A stretch of DNA of 64,000 nt from Pisaster brevispinus (Eukaryota > Echinodermata > Asteroidea > Forcipulatida > Asteriidae). Where the stretch lies: positions 3,511,698 through 3,575,697 of the forward strand of contig JAMKCF010000015.1 of the NCBI GenBank assembly GCA_023634235.1. The letters run 5' to 3'. The notes beneath the pieces are model-generated. The model was not told where the DNA came from and did not search any database. It saw only the letters and a program-made list of their open reading frames with translations. The first letter of the stretch is position 1; each line of letters starts with the position of its first letter. The translations under genes and the position numbers were made by a program. This document shows, in pieces, positions 11,080-27,696 of the stretch.

Positions 11080-12697
11080 CTAAGAGCCCTTGCATTTCTT
11101 TGAGAGACACAACGGCCCAACGTTGTCCCCAGTTAGTTTGTTGTGGGCGTTGTGTGAGCCATCACAGAATGGAAACTGCAAGAGAAAACAAATTGAATAA
11201 GAAGTCACTGGTTAAACGGTGTCAGCAAGAGGGGGGGTGTCTTTTTATAAGTAAATACCATAATTTATAGCCTAAGTTGGTCAAGGAATAGATGAAGACG
11301 GGGATTGCTCTTTCAGATAGTGATTTGGTTCGCTTTTGGGCAATCCCTAGGCTGCTGTTTGTTTTGTATTTCTACATATTCCTCTGTTTTTTTTTGTAAT
11401 TCTTGGTCTGATTGGGATTTTTTTGTAAGTCTCCTGTTTGTACTGTAATGATGTTTGAAAAGCCTGAATGAATAAATAAATAAATTTAAAAAAAATAAAT
11501 AAATAAAAGTTTTAATAAGGATCTCTTCGGATTTTACCTTCTTTGATCGCCAACAGCGGCAGAAAGCGACACTGTCTGCAAGATCTTCCATGTCATAGGA
11601 GTGGACGACCTTCTCTTGGTCCTTCATCACACTTTGATTGACCACGCTGTCCTTTCCACACTTCATCTTGGATACCACCATGTAGGCGACCACACCCACA
11701 GCCCCGGCTGCAGGAAGAATACACAGCCAATATTTGCCTGTAGAAACAAAACATTTGAGGGCAATCAGTCTAAGCTCAAGGTATAAAAAAACTAGTCTGC
11801 TTGGGTTTTGTCCACTTTACTTCCCAGGTAGCCTTGGTCTGGGGACTAGTCTAAAATTAGAAAACTTTATTATAAACCAAGATACAGTGTTATGATGATG
11901 GGTTATGCTTGGCTCTTGTACATGGAAAATATGAATTTCTTCTGGAACATTTCAAGGGGCACCAAGGCAATGACCAGGGGCAAGGATGGAGGCAACTGCC
12001 TCCGTGAAGTGGGCCTACCACACATGAAATTGAAGCATCACAACTAAACAAAATAATAGTGGATATTTTTTTGTGGTTCTGTTGTTTTCTTTTAATTCTG
12101 ATGTTAAAAAGTATACATTTTTATTTTATGACTAGAGGGTCCTAAGACACATCTCTCGGTGAGTTTTTGTTTTACTTTTGTACTTCCCTGGAGGATTCCT
12201 GTTCAAGATGTGTTCATTGTCCAAAAATTTTAGATTTAGTGTCAATGTTCTGTCCAGACTCCTTCAGAAGTTGAGGAAGTCCAGCGTATTGGCTTTATTT
12301 ATGGAGCTATTTAGATTGTTTTTGTTAGGCCTGAGCTGAGGTAGTTGACAAGACCAGAGACAGGGGCAGCAAAACTGGTCCCCATACCACCACCCCAAGG
12401 GAATGCCCTTCGTAAAATTGGCTTTCAAAAGTTCCATACTTCCTCCCAACGAAAATGCCCTTGCTCCACCCCTGGACGGTGTTATCTCGTGACCCTCCAT
12501 AGCATTGCATAATCATGGAGGATTTCCTTCATCCATGGCATAATATGATAATAGGCACTATTATGTTGTCCACAACAAACTTGACATCAATGAATTGAAT
12601 ACATTTCATCACATATTTTAAAAAAATACAATAGTTTCAGGTCAAAGCATTTACCTTACGGCTTCTCACATAAAACATTCTTACCTTCGATGGTCAT
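11080..12697 (-). CDS. CISD1: CISD1/mitoNEET-like CDGSH iron-sulfur protein
   Basis: There are three coding exons: 12697-12685 (MTIE plus one base), 11737-11538 and 11175-11080 (stop TAG). All introns are GT-AG and the reading phase is maintained, giving 102 residues. An N-terminal hydrophobic helix (about residues 7-26, [20 protein letters not shown]) precedes the single CDGSH domain, as in outer-mitochondrial-membrane mitoNEET. The 2Fe-2S ligands are all visible: CRCWRS, then [12 protein letters not shown], which gives three cysteines and one histidine in the C-x-C-x2-(S/T)-x3-P-x-C-D-G-(S/A/T)-H signature. LTGDNVGPL follows, as in vertebrate CISD1. The family passes iron-sulfur clusters and senses redox state. 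The short N-terminus fits CISD1 better than CISD2 (about 135 residues), although invertebrates often have one gene ancestral to both. It is divergent from UBE2D. Confidence 0.9.
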
Positions 12698-12700
12698 GAT

Positions 12701-14858
12701 GAAGCAGTGCGATTTTGAATTTATAAAAAAAAATTAAGCAAGGAGTTCGGAACCTTCTCGAGTCCGCGAAATCCTGCAGAGAAACAGTGCGAATATGGTT
12801 GATAGACTAACGATGGGCCTAACGATATGATATGGCGACCGGAATTGACCTATTTTATGAAACAGTGCTATAGTGAACCTTGGAGGCGCTCTTTATTATT
12901 GTAGGGCTGGTCAAATAATGGTCTGCTCCAAAACTGTGGCAGAGGGACGGTGTTGCAATATCAGTTTAAAACGATGTAAAATTATCCAGGCAATAATTAG
13001 TATTGCTAAAAATGTCCTGGTAAAATATAAAGACAATTAGCTGTGTATCTGTATAAATTTTGTAAAAGCTGACCAAATCAAACAGCTCCCGGTTTCCTCT
13101 GATTTAATGGAATAGCCCACAATTTTGCAGGTGCAGTTACTCTCTGGTGTAGTACAGCAGTAATAGAAAACTGTGGTCTAGTACTGGCTGGTGACAATAT
13201 AATTTTTTGTCTGGAAATAGAAGGCATTGTATGGATGTCAGTTATTATGACACCTCATGAATGTGTTCCCACTTCATAATGATCCACATACCTGCCAGTG
13301 TTAAAAATCCCCCAAATGCTTCCGGAAGCGGCAGGCTCCGCAAGTATTCCGGCAGTGAAACTTTGAAGAAAGTGGCAAGTGTCTCCATGGCTGTTCCCCC
13401 ACTGCTTTGTGCAAATAGAGAATCATGTAAATGTGCTACCGCTACAATAAGGCCGAGCTATGTTGGGTAATCATGTAATGTCGTCAACTTTGTACCTCAT
13501 CATCATGTTTACACTGCAAATCAGTGGTGCATGATTTGTGATTGGTGCTGGAATTGAATAGGGGTGAGAAGGGTCGATACTTGATACATTCCCCCCCCCC
13601 CCATTTTTTTTAAAGCAAAGAGCACTAGCAGATCGCATTTAATAAGTCAGATCTTGACATGTACTAGCTGAGATTTGATACTTCATTCAAACAGACACCA
13701 TTTTCTCCAGTCACCCTCAGACCCAAACAAACTAAAGAATGCTATCAAACTTTACTGGTCACTGAACCTTTCCCTTTTGGTTACAGGAACATTATTTCAG
13801 CCTTCCTTCTCCACTTTGTCATTTTGTTAGAATTTAGATTTTTACAAAATGTTTTAATGTATTACAATTTATTCCATATCACCATATGAAGTATAAATAC
13901 CATACAAAAGTTGTGACCAACCCAACATAATTATATACAGAATTGAGAGAGAAAGAAAAATAAAGTCATAATAATGACTTACAATTCATATTTATGAGTG
14001 TATCTTAGTAAAATGCTTATAAATATAAGATATATCTCATAAAAATTACTCAATTTGTTGGTATAATTTATGACTCGTGCTATTAATTAGTCATAATAAT
14101 GAGTCGTGATAATTTATGGGAAAAGTCATAATTACTTCTTCTTTTTTCCTTCTTTTTTTCCTCTCTGGGTAATTATAAAGTACGTATTACAAGTATGGAG
14201 GTATTTTTCACCATCATGGTGGCGAAGAAAAAAGTAGGAGGAATAACAATTCTCATCCCGCACCAACTCTCCAAGGACGGGGAGGGGGCGTCCCCTCCCC
14301 TGCTCCCTCTGGTTGCACAGCCGGAACAAGGGATGTGCAAAACACATCGATCAATTTAATAAACGATAAAAACAAACAGTTTCAAAAGCAGCCTAGAAAA
14401 TTAGTCGCCTAAAATCTGGGTAGAGAATGGCAAAACGTTCAAACATTTAAAAAGAAAATTAAATGTTTGCGATTAAAATCTGCAGAGGTAACTTATTTGA
14501 TCGTCACTCGGCACTGGGAACAAAAAGATCTAAAAACGCTACAATGAGAGTTTTAGACCCAACTACTCGGTCAAAAACAATAATATTAACGTCTGGTACC
14601 CAGACTCAAAATAAAAAATTTGAAAGATGCTTTGATAAGGGTTATGAAACTGGTCTATTCGTGGTACCAGGTTGTAATTATTTCTAAATAGCTAGCGCAG
14701 AGCCGTATATAATTATGACATTTTTATAAAATTAAGATCAGAGTAAACGTCCGATTTCCACCATAACCGCAGTTCAATTTCAATGGGAGGCAGCTTCCAA
14801 AGCGAAAGAACGATACTATCTGTGTAAAATCTTACTGTGTCAAGCATCGGGAAGAAGT
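12701..14858. other. Divergent intergenic region between CISD1 and UBE2D genes
   Basis: About 2.2 kb separates the two divergently transcribed start codons. It probably holds both 5' UTRs and promoters, but I could not assign a TATA box. A short plus-strand frame (14463-14687) contains KRSKNATMRVLDPTTRSK, which weakly recalls a TATA-binding-protein repeat. It also contains a poly-C tract near 13591-13602 and many ATAAT/ATTAT stretches around 13960-14110. Confidence 0.5.
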
Positions 14859-19884
<5,026 letters not shown>

Positions 19885-20346
19885 TGACTAGTCAGGTGAA
19901 CTCGACTGCCAAGGCGGTCCTTTATTCACGAAAATCACTTTATAGCGACTGTAAGTGTAAGTCCACGTATGGGACTTCCCCCAAAATCAAAAAGGGTTGT
20001 TTACCTACTACCCTCTGATTGCACCAGGGGCGGAGGGGAGAATCAGTGGGTTAAAAACACCCACCAGCCTCCCCACAGTTTGATGATCATTGTGCATGTT
20101 CAGTTATCATGTAATCACATTTGTAACCCCTTTTTTTTTTTGGTCATTGTGTTTCAATTTCGGTCAGCATTGTTTCTCATCAAGACTTACCGGTACTTGA
20201 AAGTAGGCGAGATCCGTGAGGTACATGTAAACCGCCCATTTTGAGTATTTGGTAAATCACACATTAAGATTGCTGTTCGCTGTTGAGAGTACAAATTTGA
20301 TATTTTGAAAGCGTATACCTCTGATTGTTATTGCTAACATCTCCCA

Positions 20347-20780
20347 AGGTAGGGTCATAGATTGGTTTTGTGAACGTAATGCTGATTTATAGGCAAAATT
20401 ATACAGAAAGCTACAACAAAAGTCACATGTGAAAGTTTCTGCTGAAAACAGGGTCTACTTGCTGAGAAAACAGCAGAAAAGCTGTCACAGTATTTTCACA
20501 AGAACGTTGAATCCATCTACCTTTAGCGAGGTGACAGCGGGTAACGACTGCATCTCTGGCCGCAGCATTCGCTAGCGCACACCAGCCCACAGAAATCTGA
20601 GAAACGACTCATGCATGAATAATTTCTCAACGTTTTGGGGTGAAAAATTGTCCAAACCATATTACTTTGAAGGGGACTTTCTCAAAATATTTAAAACTAT
20701 CAACAGCTGCAGTGCTTCTCACTAAGTAAGTTTTTACGGGCATTAATTTTTGGAATATTTACCAATCTATGACCATACCA
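20347..20780 (-). mobile_element. TTAA-type MITE (AGGTAGGGTCATA subfamily)
   Basis: The left end is AGGTAGGGTCATAGATTGG, the right end is CCAATCTATGACCATACCA, and TTAA follows. Internal blocks on the minus strand (AAGCACTGCAGCTGTTGATA, TTTCACCCCAAAACGTTGAG) match the family at 2114-2467, showing that the two subfamilies are related. It lies in the region just downstream of the UBE2D stop. Confidence 0.7.
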
Positions 20781-20799
20781 TTAAGTCAAGGTTTAGTGG

Positions 20800-23700
20800 T
20801 AAAATGCTTTGATGCGTTTAGTTTGACATACTTTGCGACTGTGTTACATCGTAACCCTTCTGTAGGCACCGAACCTTCTTTTTTTTTCGGAAGAGGCAAA
20901 AGTTGTTTGCTGGTCAAGCATTTGCTTAATACCTTATGAAACCCAGAAACGCTGTCTTGCAGTTTATTTGAACTTCCATCCAAAAGTGAAAGGGAAAAAA
21001 AAAATGCATTTGTCCTGACTTCTGTACTTGTCAATTTTTGCTTTTTTATTCTCGTAGGGTGTTTAATTGATCGAAAGTTTAACATTGTTTACTACTTTTA
21101 GTTAATACTTATTGACGTTGAGATAGATTTTGAATACTTCTCTAAATTTGTGATGAAATACTCAATCCTGTTTGTGATAGTGGGGCAGATATATATTTGG
21201 GGGAGTTGTTCTTTTCATGATACAAGCATGGAATTTAGCACACAGTAAGAGTATGTCACGAGAAAGACATTTGGCTACAGGGTTATTGCAGATTTAAATT
21301 TTGAAAAAACATTGGTAGAATAACAGTCCATTGTCAAAACTTTCAAAATGGCTGCCATTGCTTGTTATATACCTATGTTTTTTTCAAAGGACAGATCTGT
21401 AATTGTCCTATAGCCAAGTATCTTTCTCATGACTTACTCTGTTTTCCCAATTCCTTGTATATGTATCATCAATGGCAAAATCCCTTCACCTACCTGTCAT
21501 TCTATAAATGAGGAGCTTTTTTTTAATATCAACCAGAGCTGGGTACCATAGATTATAGCTCCAACAGACTGCAATACTTGCACGCATTCCAACGTTTTCA
21601 GACCACTTTGGTCCCACGTACATTGCTATAATGCGTGAAGGAAACAAACTCACGTACTTTAGCAGGTCCCAATGTTTCAAATACTCGCAAGACTTTTTAC
21701 AGTCTATAATAACAGTCCATAGGAAACAAAGGATTCGTGCAAGAAACCGGCGAGCTTGAGATCCACCTTGATGACGTTTTCAACCGGCAATGTGACTCCT
21801 TACATCACATCTTTACAAAAAGAGCCAAGGAGCCTGGACGTCCTACAGGCACAAAGTGTATACAGCTATAATGAAAGAAAACATCAGTGTTACATTTGTT
21901 TTCCTTCTGCAGTTTACAAAGTACCAGTGTTGTAGTACTTGTGCTTGGTACTCATCCTCGAGTACTACTCGTCTGCCCTAGTACTTGTTAGTACTAGGTA
22001 CTTGCCTGAAAAGTCCTTAAGACTACAACACTGCAAAGTATTGGTCTTTTAATGTTGTCCATTTCTTTGTTTAATGTGAAAAAAAATCACAGGACAAAAT
22101 ACAAAAAATCATATATGATCAACATGGGGTCTTGCCTGCCACGAAATGTCCTGGAATGCTCAGGAGCACTGTGACACGGTCTACACTAAAATCATGTCGA
22201 CAAAAAATCAATTGCAGTATTCGTTAATCTTTTTTAAATGAAACAAAGGAATTTGGGTGAGTTTACACTTATAGATACTCCAGGGACAAGTCGTACAGCA
22301 CGGCAGTAGATGTACATCTGCTGATGTACTTAAGTATTACATGTACATGTGTTCAAGAAGGCCAAGTGTTAATCTCTACATGTAGCTATTTGTGTATTTA
22401 ATTTTAGTAGAAATATTATGATTGTCAATGGAAAAATGTAAGTATGGTTTTGGTTATTCCCTCAACACTGATGTGTGGTGCCCTCTGTGTACTCGGTGCT
22501 TTCCAAGCCCTGTGGAGAGAAATCTGCTGGGTGGGATTCGAACCCATTACCCCACACATTCTAGAGCAGATGTCTTTACCACTAGACCACCGTGCGTGCA
22601 CGGTGACGAGAGGCCAGTTCGAAACCTTGTCATTAGTGGGGTACCGTAATATTGTCATGGATGTTTAGAACTGCATCCAGGATAAAGAATATTATTTGAG
22701 GTTCGAATCCCACCCGAGTAGCCTTTGGATTTGTTTGTCCTTGCATGACTTTGAAAGTACCGATCCATACACACAAGTGCTGCATGCCACGCCGCCATTG
22801 CTGGGATGCTGGTAGCGCAAGGTTTTGTTCACAAAGACGTGGAAAAGTCGTCGTCTTTTTTACTTTTGATGCGAATTAGGTGTCTTTCCCAATGGTTTAC
22901 AGAATTTCTCTGACAGGAAAGCATGACATAAAGATGTATAGAACACTTACCATAAATATTTGCAGCTTGACAAAAACTGAATCCCGAAAACGGCGGAGAC
23001 TTTGGTGAGTTCAAGTGTGATACTAAACAGAAACTCCACTCTCTGATATAACATTTGTTACATCAGCAATGTTTTTTTCGACGAATTTCAGTATTCAATA
23101 TCTGTTTAGATTCAAGTATTGATTAGGTACGTTCTACTTGATTTTTTCAAGCTGTTCTGTCAGGGAAATCTTGTAAATCCTTGAGAAAAACACCTCATTC
23201 ACATAAACAGTTAAAAAAGAGGCCTGAAGACCTCACCTGCCAAGCTTACCTTCTCAAAGCAGAAGACAATTGTGACTAGGGTCTGAGGCATTTCATAAAG
23301 CTAACCACAACAATTTGCTTAGCGCGGAAAGTTTTTTCTTAGCAGAAATAGATTACCAGTCAAAATACCCTATTATTTCTGTTGTTGTGACTGGTGCCAC
23401 GCTATCATTTTGCTTAGCATAACAATTTTTTTCTGTGAAACAGTATTGTGAATTTGGGCCCAGGCAGCAACATCGACTAATGTACTAACACCAGCAAAGG
23501 TTTTTTTTTTTTTTTTTTGGGGGGGGGGGGGGTTTGTGTGCAAATTTTCCTTGCCTCCTTTGAATGAACATTTATTGGAGAGTGCCAAACATCTTGACCA
23601 TTTCTCCTCAATTTGGTACGATGCATATTTGAAGAAAACATCTCACGGACGTTTCATTTCAACAAAGCCATTTCCACAAAACAACTGAAATAAACAAGTG

Positions 23701-25240
23701 ATGTATGAAACTTTGCATAGTGTGGATCATAAGAAAACAAACTATAGCAGTATACGAACAGTATACCTTGTCATCAAAGCAGAGAACGTCGAGACCACCC
23801 CGCGGCCCTTCCATGGCAAAAAAGCCTAACTAAAAAAAAAAAGACATTTTGAGCAAAGCAAGTACAGAGATAAGCTGTTTTACCATAAAAATGGGACGAA
23901 AGTGTAAAAAGAGGCTGAGATAGGAAATGTTATATTCAGAAACCATACAGAGTATGCCTTTAAAACTTTGAAATAGAAAAAGCACCCTAAATTTACCCAG
24001 AAATGATCTGATGTAAAAACCAACAATTTTTGAGTTGGAAGGGCCGCCCGGTTCTTCTCAGAACTAACACTTCTCCCAAACGAGTTTTATACACGGTTGT
24101 ACCTGCAAGTTTGCTGCTTAAGTTTTTTCCAACTGAAACAAACATTTTGCTCCTTTATCTCTATAAACGTATCTTAGAAAATGGGCTAAATATTGACATG
24201 TTTTATTTTATATTATTAGATAGGCTCGAGGGGTTAGTTCAGTTAGGTGAGACAAATTTCAAATCTTATGAAAGACTGCAAATCAGTCTTTTGTTTGAAG
24301 CTGTTTAAATAACATGTTTTGCCCTGTTTTTTCTTTGTTTTGTTTTTGTCCGAGTTGATTAAAATTTGCAAAAAGTACATTAATAATTAGATTTGATTAC
24401 ATAGATCATGAATGAGAAATCTTATAGACTTTTATCTGAATTCTGACTTTTTTTTTAAAGTCTGCCTTGTAAACAAAACAATGTTTATTTCTCTCCGAAT
24501 AAAATAAGTCGGGCTGTTTGATGTACTTCTGTAGCACCGAGGAAACCGTTCCCTGAAACTCCTTGGTATCTGTAACTTCATGGGTTACCAAAGGAGGAAG
24601 TGCATCATTTCAACACACCTCCTAAGAACAGGATCCCAGTTTCAGACTTTTTGTCAGTAATGACTCTCACCCCTAGAGCAACACATACTTGTACACCATG
24701 AAGCAAAATAATGTGATATTTGATATTATAAACAAAGTTTGCTCAGTGTTTTGTTGTGCCCTTTGATATTTCCCCTGCTCAAGTAAGTGTTGTTTAACAT
24801 ATTTATGAGAGAAAATATATACGTTTAGTTATATTGTTTAGAATGTTCTAGATGTTTAAACAATTAAGCTCAGTAAAATGTATTGTACTAACTTTTCATT
24901 ATTATTATTATTTGTTTCGTAAATAACCATTTGAAAGTTTGTGAACTTTACCATTAGCAAGATTGGCTGCGGACATGTCAAATCTTCAAGTTTATCAGTT
25001 ATCGTCAACTAATGGTTTTTGCTCCATATTAATATAAACAATGTACCCATGACTTTGATGGGGTGGGAAACTTCAACTTTGCTTATTTCAATTTGTAATC
25101 TATTATATTTGATAATTCATTCATTTCGACTGATTGTGTATACATGTACTATTAAATTACTGCGAAACTTGGATGTACTGAACTTGACTAGGTGTGTTTG
25201 TATTAATTTAGTGAAATAACATTTTTTTAAAAGACAAAAA
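20800..25240. other. Intergenic, no gene recognised
   Basis: No supported exons were found. It contains a tRNA-like repeat at 22450-22660 (on the minus strand GGTCTAGTGGTAAAGACATC and GGGTTCGAATCCCACCC), which has a relative at 39664-39735. Also present are a degenerate GGGCCC-type MITE at 23285-23463, a poly-T/poly-G block at 23501-23532, and a short inverted-orientation repeat at 24625-24690 (TTTCAGACTTTTTGTCAGTAATGACTCTCACCCCT) shared with 34685-34740. Confidence 0.5.
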
Positions 25241-25253
25241 ATATGGTGTTTAA

Positions 25254-25583
25254 AGAAGGGTGTACTTTGGTAATTTCTCCACAAGTTAATGACCATGATA
25301 AAAACTTACTTGGTTAAGAGCACTGGAGAGCTAATGATATTATAAAACAATGTTAGAAACGCTAAATGTAGTTTAGAGAAAGATGCTGGGATGCACCAAG
25401 GGCTTGATTCCACAAAGCACTTAGATTCATCTTAAGATGAGTTGTCAATATCACCATAGTGATTTGTATTGTGACATAACACTTTGCTTAGCAATTAAGA
25501 TGAATGCACAGCTCAAGCTCAATCTTAGCTCTTTGTGAAATAGGTCCCTGGTCTTTGACAATTACCACAGGTGTACCATGCCT
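25254..25583 (+). mobile_element. TTAA-type MITE with nested second MITE
   Basis: TTAA duplications lie at 25250-25253 and 25584-25587. The ends are AGAAGGGTGTACTTTGG and the inverse ending CATGCCT. The body matches 2114-2467 (GAGCACTGGAGAGC, TTAGAAACG) but is interrupted at 25400-25547 by a palindromic element running from GGGCTTGATTCCACAAAGCA to CTTTGTGAAATAGGTCCC. After it the host family resumes with TGGTCTTTGACAATTACCA. Confidence 0.75.
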
Positions 25584-25645
25584 TTAAAGTGTTTCATTTT
25601 TGTTCAAAAAACAGGCCTAAATCTCGCTAAGTACTACTTGTCCAG

Positions 25646-25787
25646 AGCTCAGTTTCACAAAGCACTAAGATTCATCTTAATAATGCGTTATTACCAGAGT
25701 GATTTGTATTGTGACATCACACTTTACTTAGCAGCTACGATTGATTTGCAGTTGAGATCAATCTTAGCTTTTTGTGAAATTGGCCCC
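25646..25787. mobile_element. Second copy of the nested 'CACAAAGCAC' MITE
   Basis: The ends are GCTCAGTTTCACAAAGCACT and CTTTTTGTGAAATTGGCCCC. It contains the shared centre GAGTGATTTGTATTGTGACATCACACTTTACTTAGCA. It is the free-standing relative of the element nested at 25400-25547, about 100 bp away. Confidence 0.65.
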
Positions 25788-25799
25788 AGAGAACTATTT

Positions 25800-27696
25800 T
25801 AAGGTTTGAGTACAGAGCATCCCAATGACGTCATAGGTAAACACCTAATTTACACACAAAATGGGCATTTAGCGTTCCAGGTCAGATTGTAAAGCTTTCA
25901 TATGCAAATCGGCGCGACTTTCAAAACCGCCTGAATTGAACGTGACGTATGCATTGGCCAACTGCTCTGCGGCTTCACAATGTATCACATGCACGTCGCA
26001 CTCTGGAAATACGACTGGGACTTCTTCGTTGCAAGTGTCCATAACTTAACGTGTGGATTTTGTTTTCGTCGTACGTGTACAGGTAAGCTTTTGTCTATCT
26101 AGATGAAAAATAACTGGACCACAATCTCAATTATTGTCCCATCAAATTCGTTAATGAATCAAGGCATACACACTACATGTTGGATAGGTGAGCTTGCAAA
26201 ACTGTAGCTTGGTTGCCGTGGCTATGCACGGTTGCTGAACCACAGAGTCGGCAAGTGGTTTTATTGGAGTGGCTATTGGTTGCTGAAACATGGTGCACGA
26301 GTGATCTCGTGATTTCGTATCGGTCACTCTTACCCGTGATGTGACTGAGAGTAGCCACTGAGGTTTGACATTAATGTACAAAGTATGATATTTTGGCAAT
26401 GTTGTATTCTTCATCTTCTGGCCTTACAAGGATTAGTGTCGGCATACCAAGTAGGTAGGCCTACCATTAATTCTCAAATTGTTTTCTAGCTACACAAAGC
26501 CCTGACTTTATCATACGGTACTGGTAGAGTGTCGTGCATGGTTCAGTCCTCACCCAGGCAGTGGGTTCGACTCCCGGTCACGGCACTTGTGCCCGCGAGC
26601 AAGTGCGGATGGAAATGGTTTACCTGCGGTGGTGGATATTTACCCATTAAAATTAGGCCTAAATAATTGTTATAATGCCCCGATGTTGTAACACGCTTGT
26701 GATACTCGGTTTGAAAGAGTGTTTTTAAAAAGGAGGCTTGGAAAAAAGGTGGTCTGGTCACTCATTATTTTAAAATAAAATCGACGTGATCGATGTGGAT
26801 ATTATATTGATGTGTTATTGTGTAAAAAGTTACAAAGATGTCAGCACTATTGGGTAACATGGTGAACCCATGGGCGTATCGGGACTCATTTAAGGGGGGC
26901 AGAGGGGTTGATTTGCCCAAAATTTAGCACCACAAAATATTAAGTACGAATTTCTAATACAGGTTAAGAAGTCTGTTTGCTTTCACTGCCCATTGTTTTT
27001 CTTCTTGCTGTGCCAAAATTTTCCCCGCTGTTTTGCTCAAATTTGGGAGGGCAGTTGCCCACCTCCGCCCCTAGGTCGAGTGTCTATGGGTGAGCCGATC
27101 GCAAAGTTTTAAATAAAACACAGTCTAATCTCATCATTTAGGTAAAAATAATTATAACTATTATGTACTGTTTTTAGAGTAATCATGAGTGAAAAGGTGG
27201 CGGTTGAATTCTGCTCTTCCCCATAGATTAATAATGAAGTTTATGGCTTAAAGTAATGCTTTAAATAAAACCATAAAAAGAAACAACAAAACATAAACCT
27301 TGTCTGTTCTCGGTCCTTTTCTATGAAATGAAAAGTTAGCAATACAATTATTAATTTCCTGAATGTGTAGATGGCAGCAGTGTAAAAGTTTCTTGCTCGT
27401 GACTCTTTATTATGGCAAAGTGCTTAAAGCCCAAATGCCGAGGGCTTTTGGGTTTATTGGGCGTTATATCATAGGCCTACACTAACTTGTTTGTCTTTGT
27501 TCATTGTCACTACAGTCCATGTATTGATTTGTATACGTGTGAAACAAGTTTTTTAACATAAAGGAGCATGGATTTATTACATAACAATCTGAAACTAAAT
27601 ATTGCATTATGCTTGCCTACCCATAGTGATTACAATTACTACAACCTGATCTAATTTTTCATGCACAAATTTTTTTTTTTCAAAGCTTGATGAAGC
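25800..27696. other. Upstream region of the synaptotagmin-like gene
   Basis: No confirmed exon. A 5' UTR exon may lie here, because the first coding exon is preceded by TTTTTTTTTTCAAAG, which resembles an acceptor. A tRNA-like B box (GGGTTCGACTCCCGGTCACGG) stands near 26565-26587. The stretch around 26870-27100 with CAAATTTGGGAGGGCAGTTGCCC resembles the repeat at the window's right edge (63830-63950). Confidence 0.45.
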
